A stretch of DNA of 64,000 nucleotides. Source: Sardina pilchardus (taxonomy: Eukaryota > Chordata > Actinopteri > Clupeiformes > Clupeidae). This document shows, piece by piece, positions 33,860 to 44,586 of this stretch. Within the stretch, counting starts at the first letter, position 1, and each line of letters starts with the position of its first letter. Where the stretch lies: positions 5,402,078 to 5,466,077 of the forward strand of contig NC_085010.1 in the NCBI RefSeq assembly GCF_963854185.1, in the 5' to 3' direction. The notes beneath the pieces are model-generated. The model was not told the DNA's origin and did not search any database. It worked only from the letters and a program-made list of their open reading frames with translations. The position numbers and the translations under genes were made by a program.

Positions 33860-34147
33860 TTAAAGGAAAGAAAATGTATCGCCAGGGTTTCGGGGCTTGC
33901 GAAGGCATTCGTTGATCCTATCGATGCAGTCCTTGCGGCCACTTCTCCCCATCGTAGGAAACTTTCTGCTTAGTGTTGACAACACGAAGGTCTTGACGTT
34001 GTGTGGCAGTGCTTGCTTGCCCTTCGATCCATCCCAGTTGGTGGTTTTGCACCAGGCTCTGTAGTGCTCCTTTGTGGTGATGGCTCTGAAGAGCAGGCAT
34101 CCGTATCTACCAACGTTGCCGCGACTCTGTTGGTGAATTCGAGCATG
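33860..34147 (-). CDS. BEN-domain-like C-terminal fragment
   Basis: A minus-strand frame with no Met start runs from 34147 to a stop at 33862-33860 (95 codons): GNVGRYGCLLFRAI, YRAWCKTTNWDGSKGKQ, LPHNVKTFVLSTL, RKFPTM, CIDRINECLRKPR. Spacing and conserved positions (LLFRAI, TNWDGSKGK, FP, INE.LR.PR) resemble BEN domains, DNA-binding modules of chromatin factors, phage/viral proteins and some fish transposons. AATAAA follows about 10 nt after the stop, suggesting a real 3' end. It lies inside the long-TIR element. The rest of the gene is not recognised upstream, where the satellite array lies. BEN assignment is from memory. Confidence 0.6.
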   Translation of the reverse strand, partial: HARIHQQSRGNVGRYGCLLFRAITTKEHYRAWCKTTNWDGSKGKQALPHNVKTFVLSTLSRKFPTMGRSGRKDCIDRINECLRKPRNPGDTFSFL

Positions 34148-34230
34148 TTATTCTGGGCCAACAGCAAGCAAAGTCACGTCATCGTGCTGAGAAGGAACTT
34201 GAATGCTGTTGTCGAATGTGGCAGAGAATA

Positions 34231-35213
34231 CAGAAGAAGACTTTAACTATTACTTATATATTCTTATGACGAAACGCGAAGAAAAAATACGAGGACTGAC
34301 CATCTCGCCTCTCCGCGTTTCCCCCAATAGGCCTACCATGGCGACAAAGAAATAAATATGATTTGACATTTTAATGTTTGTAGCGCGCCAGTTTACCCAG
34401 TGTGTGTGCATTGAGTAGTTCCTTAAAATACGGAACAAAGAGTGTCCCGTAGGCTATCTGTTCAATACAGAAGAAGACTTTAACTATTACTTATATATTT
34501 CTTATAACGAAACGCGAAGAAAAAATACGAGGACTGACCATCTCGCCTCTCCGCGTTTCCCCCAATATCATGGCGACAAAGAGAAATACATATGATTTGA
34601 CATTTTAATGTTTGTAGCGCGCCAGTTTACCCAGTGTGTGTGCATTGAGTAGTTCCTTAAAATACGGAACAAAGAGCGTCCCGTAGGCTATCTGTTTAAT
34701 ACAGAAGAAGACTTTAACTATTACTTATTTCTTATAACGAAACGCGAAGAAAAAATACGAGGACTGACCATCTCGCCTCTCCGCGTTTCCCCCAATATCA
34801 TGGCGACAAAGAGAAATAAATATGATTTGACATTTTAATGTTTGTAGCGCGCCAGTTTACCCAGTGTGTGTGAATTGAGTAGTTCCTTAAAATACGGAAC
34901 AAAGAGCGTCCCGTAGGCTATCTGTTTAATACAGAAGAAGACTTTAACTATTACTTATATATTTCTTATAACGAAACGCGAAGAACAAATACGAGGACTG
35001 ACCATCTCGCCTCTCCGCGTTTCCCCCAATATCATGGCGACAAAGAGAAATAAATATGATTTGACATTTTAATGTTTGTAGCGCGCCAGTTTACCCAGTG
35101 TGTGTGCATTGAGTAGTTCCTTAAAATAGCCTACGGAACAAAGAGCGTCCCGTAGGCTATCTGTTTAATACGGAAGAAGACTTTAACTATTACTTATATA
35201 TTTCTTATAACGC
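34231..35213. repeat. Satellite array, about 230-239-bp units
   Basis: Units begin at CAGAAGAAGACTTTAAC (CGGAAG in the last): 34231, 34468, 34702, 34932 and a partial one at 35171, so four full units. Each holds AAACGCGAAG...CTCCGCGTTT (an imperfect inverted pair), GTAGCGCGCCAGTTTACCC and CCTTAAAATACGGAAC. No coding sequence. The array ends just before the right arm of the long-TIR element. Confidence 0.9.
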
Positions 35214-35507
35214 TGGCTGTAGGCGATTTCTATAACCATTTTCATTCATTTCAACAATGGTTCATTGAAGTGTCGTTTGAATAATTTCGCCAGTCATCAC
35301 CTTCATTTTAATGATTCAATGAGATTAAGGAGTCGACTATTGACGGATATGCGGTCTTCATCATTAAATGCAGTTGAAACTTTCTGCCACCTGGTGGTTG
35401 TTTGGGTACATTGCCTTAGCCTCGAAAAAAATCGGCTTGACGCACTGCGGGATCTCTTCGGGAGTCCCGCGGGAGAAGGTGCATTCTCAACCCGTACCCA
35501 CTGTAGG

Positions 35508-37260
35508 CTGTCTTGTGTGTCTCCACGTTTCCCGATTGGTCAAAGTCACCCCAACCACGAGAACGCGCACAGATCTGAGCTGAAAGCCTAGTTGGACAAA
35601 TTCATCCTTGAGTGAGTTTCGTAGTACCACTCAACTCTAGCCGTTTACTGACTGCACAGATAGCCGGCGATGCACGGGCTTTTAGCCGGCTAGTCCCGAT
35701 TGTACTCACTGATAGCCGGCTAATCGCCGAGGTGATTTACGCTGCCAATTGTCCTCCCCTGAGGGTACACATATTCCCGGGGCGACTGCAGTGAGCACGC
35801 GAGCCGGCTATGCGGCGGCTAGCTGAGACATGGGCGGAACTGTCAACAACGAGAGTTGTGCACACACTGCTGAAAGACTTAAAATCAGCAAACAGCTGAC
35901 TGACTGTATGCTGAGCACAGCTGTCAGATCATCATCATACTGTTCACATATTAACACTGGTCCTTGTGGTCCATCTAGCACACTGTTCTTTCAAATGTCA
36001 ATTAAATCGCCAAACATCTCAGCATTTATTTATTAATTGCTAACATATTGGGAAAACATAGCCATCCTGTTTTATCTACAGCCAAATTAGCTAGACCTTG
36101 GCTAGCTTGCTCAAATAACCATTGACAACGTATTTCGTTAAAGCATGTAGGCTAGGCCTATATCATACCCACCCTAAGGTTTAAGAAACATAACAACGTT
36201 GTCCAATTTTAGTTTAATGCATTTTTCTGAATTGGAGAGGTCTCCTTATGAGGGTAGGCTCTGCATTTTAAATGGCTAATCGCTAGTCGCGATTAGCATC
36301 GTTGGTTTAAACTTTGCAGAGCTGTTTTGTTGTTATCACAAAAATACTGATTGCTGTTAGGAAGACAGTTTGGAACCTGGCAGACGTGAGGCAGTGAAAG
36401 GTATGCATAGTCCAAGCGGAATGAGTGGAGAGTTGATATTGTGACGAGGCAAGAATTACTCTGTTAGGAAATGTTTATTACCAGATGAATATGAGGAATG
36501 ACATTACATGGAAGTGGCCTAGCTGTTTAAGATCCCCGTGGCTATATCCCACAACATGGGTGGCATCCCGTAACATAAACCCCTTATCCCACAACACATC
36601 AGCTGACTAGTCTAGTACACCTATATAATGCGTAACCGTCAACTATCTTATGACAACAGGCTGCTTACCATCTTAGCCGTAGGCTACATTTCCCCCTTGC
36701 ATGAACGTAACACAAGCATATCCGAGCCGCGCTACAATATTGTGTCACATCGAGCTAGCAAGTCTAGCTAGCCACAAACAACAGTGCATACCAGACTGTA
36801 TAGAACAGGTGCATACTGCATAGGCTACTAATGACACTTTTTTACGGTCAGTGAATAGCACCGAGTGAAAATCAATGTTTGCTTTATATCTAGTGACAGT
36901 GGTGATGTCAGTTTGGATAAGTAGAGTAAACTTAGTCAGAAGATCTAGAAATATCAAACGGAGGAGCAGAGAACTTGACAGAGAGCTGCACCGCTGTTTT
37001 GAGAATGACAGTAGTGTCACGAGACTTCGACGCCTATGTTGTTGTATGTCACTGTTCAACTTCACACCCAGTTCTTACATGTTTACGCCTACACCGAGGC
37101 GGCTTTGGAATATCGCGCCTCTTGTCCTCACTGACCTAGCCGGGGAATGGCCGGTTAAACCTAGCCGCGGATGAGGCGGCGTTCAGTCAGTTAACGGCTT
37201 CTGATTGCGACTTTCGTTTTTAGCAATCCAGGTTATCCAAAGAAAACCTGGTTATGTTCA
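35508..37260. other. Non-coding, nothing recognised
   Basis: Contains several GCCGGC-rich words near 35660-35830 and 37090-37170 and a short palindrome near 36272-36298 (GCTAATCGCTAGTCGCGATTAGC-like). No open frame with a recognisable domain. This is interior of the CAG-flanked span. Confidence 0.5.
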
Positions 37261-37547
37261 ACGAGATTCGTAGTATACCCCACAGACTCACAGAATGGCT
37301 GGATGAACGGGAACAAGGTAAATATCGATTGTTTTGCTCGAGGGGAGGTGGAAAATTAGCGTATTTCCAAAAATATCCCTTTAATTGCAGTAAAAAAAAT
37401 TAGATTTTCAGTCTGATTGTTCGATATAAAAGAAACATTTTTTCCCTTTTAATGTTTATTTTTTGGAGCTTTTGACTGCAATTGCAGTACAAATGTTTAG
37501 TGTTTTCTTTCATTGTTATAATATTTGTTTAAGTAATTTTACACTTG

Positions 37548-37750
37548 AACTATTTATGTTGTTTTTTTGGGACTTTTTGCCTTTGATTGTGATGGGACCG
37601 TAGAAATTGTCATGAGATGAGTAGAAGGAAGGCATGGGAGATAGGAGTTGGGTGGAGAGATGACCACAGGTCAGAATTGAACCTGGGTCTCCATGGGCAC
37701 TTTGCCCCGAATGTGGTGTGAATGCTGTGGCCTGAGCCACATCACCCCCT
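37548..37750 (-). repeat. tRNA-derived SINE
   Basis: On the minus strand: an A-box-like GTGATGTGGCTCAGG (37730-37746) and B-box GGTTCAATTCT (37671-37681), then a body with GGTCATCTCTCC, CCCATGCC and a tail AAAGGCAAAAAG plus A-run. This matches a well-known style of teleost tRNA SINE ending in AAAGGCAAAA. RNA polymerase III would transcribe it; mobilisation depends on a partner LINE. Confidence 0.8.
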
Positions 37751-37903
37751 TCATACTTGAACTCTATAAGAATGGACAGTTGATCAGACATGGGAAACCT
37801 GGCTTCAGAAAGTAAAAGTCCTACTGTACCATGTTTTGGTTCAACCTGCGCATCTAAAACTGGAGAACTGGCACTAATCCTCCGCCGAGGAGTTGAACGA
37901 CTA

Positions 37904-38486
37904 AAGGCTGGCTTACATTGCACAATTTTGGTCTGTTTTAACAGTCGGCGACTAAATGTCCAAAATCGGGACTTTTGACAGACTTTGCAAAGATTTGGAA
38001 AAGATTTTTGAAAGACTACTGTCTCCGACCCTCTCACATCTAAAGACAATTCATTGAGTTTCTAGTCACAGTCTAGTCACAGGCCAGTCTCAGATTAGGA
38101 TTTTGCAAAGACTGTGGGTCACTATTTACAAGACTGCTGCTAGATTCCTTCAAATTATTTCCATCCTGCAATAGGCTACACGTCATCATTAACAGGAACT
38201 CACATGATAGCCTACTCATATCAAAGTAATTTTTTCTCGTTTCTTCAGCATTGTTTGATGTGTGACATCACTAACAGATATAGAGTTGTTCTGTCACGTA
38301 GAACAGCCGACTAATAAATCATAAGAAATTAAATAACAAATAATCATATAGGCTACAGCTGTCGCCTATTTTGCCCCTTCCTGTTTTCGTGTTCGACCGA
38401 GGTCACTATTGTTTTTTAAAGTTCACGTCACTATTTGCATGAGCCACGACTGAAAAGACCAAAATCGTGCAATGAAAGCCAGCCTT
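37904..38486. mobile_element. TA-flanked MITE
   Basis: Inverted ends AAGGCTGGCTTACATTGCAC at about 37904 and GTGCAATGAAAGCCAGCCTT ending at 38486, flanked by TA on both sides. The shared core continues as AATTTTGGTC / GACCAAAATC. No coding sequence. TA suggests a Tc1/mariner-like family, but two bases are weak evidence. Confidence 0.6.
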
Positions 38487-38814
38487 TAATCGTTTAGTGT
38501 AAGGTGCCAATTTTAGCGGTTTTAAGTCCGTCGGAGTCAGTCTTTTTCTAGTTTTGCCGTTACGACAATATCAAACATGTTTGATATTATCGGAAGTCTT
38601 TTCAGTCGTGGCTCATGCAAATATCCATTATCCCTTACTTATTATACCGCTCTCTAGAATGTTGAGGGAGCTCCCATTCACTTTGAATGGGCCTCTCAAC
38701 GTTCTACCGGTCAGTTATTTTTGCATAATGACCGCTCCGAAGGTATAAAGACCGCTGCCAATGGCAACGGGTTTCTCACTCCGCAAGTAGATCATTAACA
38801 GTTGATTTGATTTT

Positions 38815-39333
38815 ATGGCGACACCTTGCGGCGAAAACATGGACGAGTTTTCTGTTAACTTCAATTGCTACGGTGAATATGACACTGCTGAGCGCTGGTT
38901 GGAAGGCGAGTTTAAAAGCGATATGTCTAAGGAAAAATCAAAAAGGCATAAACAACTGGACGAGGAGGAATTTAACAGAATAGAGGACAACAGGCATGAA
39001 CTCACCACTAAGAGGAGCACTGCATGGGCGATGAAAGTGTTCAAAGAGTGGTTGGTGGAGAAAAACATCCAAACACCTGTTGATGACTTTGACGAAGACG
39101 GCTTAAATCAATCGGTGCAAAACTCCTCCAATGGCCAATCCTACTCCGTGGCGAGTTACGTTACGCTCCGCAGTGGGCTAAATCGATTTTTCGCCAAATT
39201 CAACATCATGCAGAACGGCCTCTTCAAGAGCAGCAACAGCATTTTTAAGTCCGTCGTTGGGATGGGCATATCTATCCTGAGTATCGATAGATCGATACTC
39301 ACGCAGTACTCATTTGGAATTTATTTCCTTTAA
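38815..39333 (+). pseudogene. Crypton-like (KCTD1/QRICH1-type) N-terminal fragment
   Basis: The ATG at 38815 opens a 172-codon frame. Residues 1-60 are acidic/basic. About 66-88 reads TKRSTAWAMKVFKEWLVEKN and about 110-150 SYSVASYVTLRSGLNRFFAKF followed by LFKSSNSIFKSVVGMG. This is the helical DNA-binding segment preceding the tyrosine-recombinase-like core in Crypton-derived fish proteins. Between DGLNQ and SVQNSS a stretch normally present seems deleted. After about residue 150 unrelated sequence takes over, so the catalytic core is lost. TATA-like GTATAAAG lies about 70 bp upstream. A domesticated partial gene cannot be excluded. Confidence 0.5.
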
Positions 39334-39790
39334 AAAATATCGATACAAACTATTAAATAATAATTGGGGGTGTATGCATCACGTTCAGCTGTTTTGACTC
39401 CTTACTAAAAGTAGGGGTGGGATAAACAGTTTCAAATTCCCTCCCTGCAATAGGATAACGCTAAACGAATCATCTTCTTGTTTTCAAATAACAGGATGCG
39501 TTGCCGTCGCAACTTCTGGTCGCATGTCAGTCACCATTATGTTAAGCCCACCCACCGACTCTGTACACGCTGTGATTGGCCCGCTGGTTTTTAGAGTTCT
39601 CAGCTCCCTGGCTCTATGGATTGTGCCTAGACTGCCCCGCCAGCCAAATTACATTTGCTGCCGCTAGGGGCGTCTAGATTTCTAGGCTAGCCAAGTGTGT
39701 GATTGAAAAGCCACTGTAAGGATCTAAATTCCCAGGCAGATGACATTCCTTTCAATAATATATGGACTCTTGATTAGCTACTAAGTGTGG
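39334..39790. other. Non-coding
   Basis: No feature recognised; short palindromic ATCGATAGATCGAT at about 39282-39297 lies just before it. Confidence 0.5.
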
Positions 39791-39897
39791 GCCTATAGAC
39801 CTCTGAAGTTCGCCTACAAAAAGGATCCAAAGCTGCCATCTTTGCCCATATAAGGAGATCCGGGAGTTAATTGAACCTAACTGCCTTTGGCAAGTTA

Positions 39898-41407
39898 TGG
39901 TTATGGTTATGGTTATTTAGCAGACGCCTTTGTCCAAAGCGACATACAAATAAATAACAATACAAATTAAATAACAGTGAACAATTACAAAAAGGGAGAA
40001 TAGCAATATTATCAATAAAACAATCAATTAAGCACTAATCTAATGAGAAATAAAACAATGAAATGAGAATAGCAATCAAATAAGTCACTCAGTTAATTAT
40101 ATAATAAAAATAACTATAGCATGGTATGGCTAAATTTAAGGACAATAGCAGAATAAATGTCAAATTATAACAATGGACAAATTATAACAAAACAATACTA
40201 TTATACAAACCATAACACATAACAAACGCTCAAAAGACTAAGTGCATATTAAACAAATATGCCTTAAGACCCCTCTTGAAAGATCCAAAACTGTTGCTGG
40301 AACGGAGAGCATTGGGCAACTCATTCCACCAACACGGAACCACTGAAGAATAGGATCTACAGTTTGACCTAGCATGAATGGTTTGTCGACATAACAGACG
40401 CTCCTCAGAAGATCGCAATGGGCGGTTGGGAATGTACATCTTGATCAAAGAACTGAAGTAGCTAGGAGCAGATCCAGTCAGTGTCCTATAGGCCAGAGTG
40501 AGAGATTTAAATTTAATTCTGGCTACTATAGGGAGCCAGTGGAGAGTAACTAGGAGAGGGGTTACATGTGTCCTCTTTGGCTGATTGAAGACCAGTCGTG
40601 CTTCAGCATTCTGAATCAACTGTAGTGGTCTTAATACGCAAGCAGGTAGGCCAGCTAACAGGGAATTGCAGTAGTCCAGCTTGGAGATAACCATTGCCTG
40701 TACAAGAAGCTGAGTGGAATCTTGTGTCAGATAAGGTCTGATCTTCCTAATGTTTTTAAGGGTATACCGACATGACTTTGCAATTGAGGCAACATGCTCA
40801 GAGAAAGTAAGTTGGTCATCAATTATGACACCCAAGTTACGTGCCGATCTAGTTGGAGTCAATGAGGATGAATCAAGCTGGATGTTCATCTGTTGGGGAA
40901 TGGCTGTTTTTGCTGGAAACACCAAGAGCTCAGTTTTTGAAAGATTAAGCTGAAGGTGCTGATCCTTCATCCAGATTGAAATATCCTTCAGGCATACAGA
41001 GATCCGATGGGACACACTAGAGTCCTCAGGTGGGAAGGATAGGAAAAGTTGAGTGTCATCCGCATAGCAATGATATTCAAATCCATGAGAGCGAATAATC
41101 CCACCTAAAGAAGTGGTGTAAATAGAGAAAAGGAGGGGCCCTAATACTGATCCTTGAGGGACTCCTGTAGTGAGGTCATGAGACTTTGATATCTGTCCCT
41201 GCCAAGACACGCTGAAAGAACGCCCTTTAAGGTAAGATTTGAACCAGTCAAGAGCTTTCCCAGAAATTCCCAGTTCATATAGTGTAGAAAGGAGAATGTC
41301 ATGGTTAACCGTATCAAAGGCTGCAGATAAATCTAACAGAATTAACACTGATGACTGAGCAGAGGACTTAGCTACTCTCAATGCTTCAGTCACAGATAGA
41401 AGTTGCA
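39898..41407 (-). mobile_element. L2-type LINE, 5'-truncated, with (ATAACC)n tail
   Basis: Minus-strand element ending in a CATAAC repeat (39897-39920), preceded by the conserved tail GCGACATACAAATAA / TTAGCAGACGCCTTTGTCCA. The flanks TGGCAAGTTA (39888-39897) and TGGTAAGTTA (41408-41417) match at 9 of 10 positions and look like the target duplication. Coding starts directly at the 5' junction, so the copy was truncated on insertion. Confidence 0.85.
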
Positions 41408-41408
41408 T
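40230..41408 (-). pseudogene. L2-type reverse transcriptase, 5'-truncated but otherwise open
   Basis: A 392-codon frame: VLILLDLSAAFDTVNHDILL (first catalytic Asp), TTGVPQGSVLGPLLFSIYT, CYADDTQLF (catalytic YADD), LQLNLSKTELLVF, RNLGVIIDDQLTF, KLDYCNSLLAGLP, LQLIQNAEARLVFN, HVTPLLVTLHWLPI, and a C-terminus ending SFGSFKRGLKAYLF. All RT blocks from block 3 on are uninterrupted, unusually well preserved. The N-terminal endonuclease is missing, so it is not autonomous. The apparent Met comes from the junction with flanking DNA (ATG at 41408). Confidence 0.88.
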
Positions 41409-41671
41409 GGTAAGTTAGCTCTGGGGTAGCAAAGATCAAAGTGTGCCATCTTCACCTACTGAAGATCACAGTATCCACTAGACGGCAGTGGACAAAACTG
41501 TGTAGTGAAAAACGTCTGCATTTCCAATGTCATCATCCCCGCGAGCGTTTAACAGGTGCGATAATTGAAAATCCCCATGTTATTTTCCCATAGAAAAAAT
41601 CTCAAGATACCGGATCTCCTTATTTGGGCAAAGATGGTGGCTTTTTTGTAGGCAAACTTCAGAGGTCTATT

Positions 41672-42180
41672 GTGGACCCCCTGTCACATGTGTGTCCAAA
41701 GTCCTCAGAAGTCAACTTGGACCAGGAAATGTAACCAAATGTATTGTCATGTCTTGATTAATTTACTCAAGTGGTTTCACTACAACAATGGTCTCAGTTT
41801 CACCTACAGTACTCATCATGTGATCTCCATTCATGTAACCCCTGTCACTGTGTGAACCAATCACAAACTTTGTAGCCTATAAAAGGGTAGACAAAACATT
41901 ATTCATGGAGTCTCTTAGCTATGAGCTCCCACACTTCGGTGTGTAGTCATCTTCCTCTGAGCTGGTAAAGTATGTTTTCATTCTCTGTCTGTTTTTGTAT
42001 CTTAGCCTAAGTATTTCTTGAACCTGTTTAAATAACTTTCACACTTTGCATTTAGATGTACTTCTGTAATGTGTTGGATGACTAGCTTGTACCTGTCCAA
42101 TAAATTTGTTATGCTGATCCGCGTAGCCATTCGTACTTAAGCGGCTGTGTCCGGTCCCAGGTAACGTGCTAGCGTAATGG
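41672..42180 (+). repeat. Candidate solo LTR
   Basis: TATA-like GCCTATAAAAGGG (41876-41888) about 220 bp before a poly(A) signal AATAAA (about 42101-42106), with a pyrimidine-rich middle and no coding sequence. This promoter plus poly(A) layout is LTR-like. Possible left end TGTCACATG near 41681; the right end is unknown. Low certainty. Confidence 0.35.
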
Positions 42181-42614
42181 ATGGCTAGGGTTTAACTACC
42201 GCCGCCGTAGGAGTTAACCACACTGGAAAGGGCAAGTTGTCTTTGAAATTGGCTGTAATATTATGAAGCGGTGGGTCGCTTTGTTTACGGGGTCTGCCAT
42301 AGATTAAAATGTCTATGGTAATCTGCATCGAGTAATCGCATCCTAGCACAGCCAGAACCCTCTGTGCATAGCATGTGGTTGTGGGTCAGCACGTAGACAT
42401 ATACAGTGATCCGAGTCAGCGGGGCAGCCCCTGCATCCTTTCTGGAACTAGTAACAATGATTGCGTCGGGAACCACCCGAATATAACCGGCAGTGGAGGA
42501 GAATAGGACCCTCAACATATTCCTGACGATACGGGGTCGGTAAGATGCGGTGGCAATACACAGTAAATAGTAATGATCAGACGCTTATGGCTCACATAAG
42601 CCTGATCCCGGATA

Positions 42615-44586
42615 ATTACATTGCATGTAAATGCAATGTACTGTTATCCCTGTTCTTTTTATTATTATCGGGATAATTATTCTTCCTCCGACCAAAATCA
42701 ACGATTTATAACGTTAAAACCACTTAACCGTTTGACGTCATTCAAGCACTCCTACAAAGATCTTGTAACGGAGCTTTGACGATTGTATTTTTGACATTTG
42801 TGAACTTCATACTTTTTGAGATATTTACGATAAAAGAGTTTAAAATTCCCATAGAGCTTACAATGAGATCCTTTGGCGGCAAAGACTAATTGTTACGTCA
42901 GTGCTCAGCTGTCAGTAATCAAGGATCTTTGATCCAAACTAAAGCCATGCCACCGCTGCAACCTGAATGTTTTGTCTAGGCTACTCATACTGTAGCTGCG
43001 TGCTGAGTACTAACAGCTATGAAAACATTCTACCATGCCATAGCTGCTGTAAACCAGGACGTTATCGTCTTGTCTCCTGTTAGGCTACTCCTAACTTGAT
43101 TTGTTTATATCGTTACAGTAACCGGTTTGCTCGCTCGGTAACGTTATCAACAGCTAAAGACAATCTAACCTAACGTCAACGTAAATCTAACACTGTATTT
43201 AGCTAACGACAACCAAACTTGCTCCAGGCTAGGTTTTTCGGTATCATTGGCCACGTTTACATGATGTTTTTAATTCCGAATTAGTTTATTCAGAATTAAA
43301 TAGATCGGAATTAAAATATTCTCCTTCGAGTTTACATAGAAATAATAATTCCGAATTGGCGTTTACATGGAACATACGTTAATTACGCTTTATTGTATTC
43401 TGCTGAACGTCTGGGGGTCGGGAAGGGTTCCGATTGGACAGGCGGCGCATGAACGTATAGCCTAATAAGGTCTACCGGAAGAAAACAAACTTTAGCTGGC
43501 TAGCAACTTTTTTGTCATCTCGGGTTAACGTTAGGCTACAGCATGGACAATAACATAATAAAAACGGGTTTCACAGTAACAACAGTAACTGATAATAGGC
43601 CTACTATTTAGCCAGCAGCTCGAGAATATTGTCAAGCTTCACGTTTGCTAGCTGAGGAGGAGAAGACTGTCGGAGAAGGGGGGAAGAAGACGGAGCCTAA
43701 TTAACCATGAAACGAGCATGCGCTTCTTCTTCCTCCTTGTACGAGCATGCGCCAAACAAACGGAATAAACTTTTAATCGGAATAAAGGTTTACATGATTA
43801 AGGAGGGGAGTTAATTCCGCTTTAACATCGGAATAAACCAACCACTTAAATCGGAATTAAGTTTAATTCGGAATAATCATTTTCAAGCGGAATAAGCGTT
43901 TACATGGTCTCTTTTAAAGCGGAATTAACTTTTATTCCGATTTAACTTGGTTTTATTCGGAATTAAAGCTCTCATGTAAACGCAGCAATTCACAACTTAA
44001 AAACCTTTGTTAACAGCTTGTACATTCCTATTAGGACAATCACACACCTGGAGACACTTCGAAGAACATACTAGCTCATCCTGTACAAATATCCTACTGT
44101 AAGCTAACGTTAGATTTGCTAGATATCCTACCTGTTGCTGCATCATAGTTGATTGGCGTTGTTTGAAATTGTATTCCGTATTCCAATGGTGTCTAAGTCT
44201 ATGGCCTACTTTTAACCTGCATTAGTGTAGATATGAATGCTATAAGCTATCCTACCAGTCGTTTCACTGTAGGCTACTAAAGTGTCAGCTCTTGCAACTC
44301 GTTTGAAGTTGCCAACTTCATTTCAGTCTTAAATTCTAATAAATGAAGAGTTATTTTCCATAATAGCCTATATCCACAATTTTGATGCATTCATAAATAA
44401 CTTTTTAAATGTGACTTTCCAAGTAATTTCAGTGGAAATGTAATTGGGTTATTGTTATTTATCTATTCTTCTGTGTAGCCTAGTTGTCTTTTTAACTATA
44501 GACCTAATAGGAATGTTTTACACAGTCAGCAACCTTTTTGCATTTACATGCAATGGTAATTCCTTCCATGGAATTACATTTTCTAG
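42615..44586 (+). mobile_element. Helentron-like element
   Basis: Left end ATTACATTGCATGTAAATGC (hairpin CATTGCAT-GTAA-ATGCAATG at 42619-42638), then CTGTTATCC and a TTATTATTATC tract. Right end GCATTTACATGCAATGGTAA, stem TTCCTTCCATGGAA and terminal CTAG at 44583-44586. The right end repeats the left hairpin inverted, as in the 8.6-21.8 kb element but with matched base changes. About 2 kb, no Rep/helicase, so at best non-autonomous. Confidence 0.6.
43250..43985. mobile_element. TIR element nested in Helentron-like repeat
   Basis: Left CACGTTTACATGATG...TTTTAATTCCGAATTA, right CGGAATTAAAGCTCTCATGTAAACG. Many internal GCGGAATAA / TTCCGAATT words. About 735 bp with no coding sequence. The TSD is not resolved. 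Confidence 0.6.

Larger units (their letters stand above)
23258..35507 (-). mobile_element. Long-TIR element of unknown class, split by gypsy insertion
   Basis: The left arm (23258 to about 23700) and the right arm (about 35210-35507) are inverted copies: CCTACAG..GGTACGGGTTGAGAATGC at the outer ends, CGGGACTCCCGAAG, then GTGATGACTGGCGAAATTA, AAACGAC and AACCATTGTTGAAAT inward. The gypsy element (23959-32357) lies inside, leaving about 3.8 kb of original sequence, which includes a BEN-like coding end and a 235-bp satellite. No target duplication was recognised and the superfamily is unknown. Confidence 0.6.
7756..37282. mobile_element. Harbinger-type TIR element span (heavily invaded)
   Basis: TIR TGGGGTATACTACGAATC at 7756 and its exact complement ending at 37282 (identical through the following TCG) are flanked by CAG at 7753-7755 and 37283-37285. 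Removing the span joins ...ATCACCAG to ACTCACAG..., exactly the sequence in the uninterrupted arm near 6030-6055. CWG is a known 3-bp Harbinger target. No Harbinger transposase is recognised inside; the original was probably a small MITE that later accumulated about 29 kb of other elements. Confidence 0.75.
5929..37385. mobile_element. Foldback element split by later insertions
   Basis: The left arm (about 5933-6300) is an inverted copy of sequence found in three separate pieces: 6361-6411, 7547-7755 and 37283-37381. Both outer ends carry TTAA (5929-5932 and 37382-37385) next to AGG(T/G)ATAT, suggesting piggyBac-type insertion. The uninterrupted left arm shows what the right arm looked like before it was cut. 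The original element was probably under 1 kb; the rest of this span is later insertion. Confidence 0.7.
39795..41671. mobile_element. Foldback MITE interrupted by a LINE
   Basis: The left arm TAGACCTCTGAAGTTCGCC, TACAAAAAGGATCC.. and CATCTTTGCCCATATAAGGAG (39796-39862) has an inverted partner at about 41605-41670 (GGATCTCCTTATTTGGGCAAA... AACTTCAGAGGTCTA). Between the arms lies the LINE at 39898-41407. No clear TSD. Confidence 0.7.

Noticed and set aside
7756..37282. A single giant autonomous transposon
   Set aside because: The interior is fully explained by smaller elements with their own ends and target duplications; no Harbinger transposase or giant-element genes were seen.
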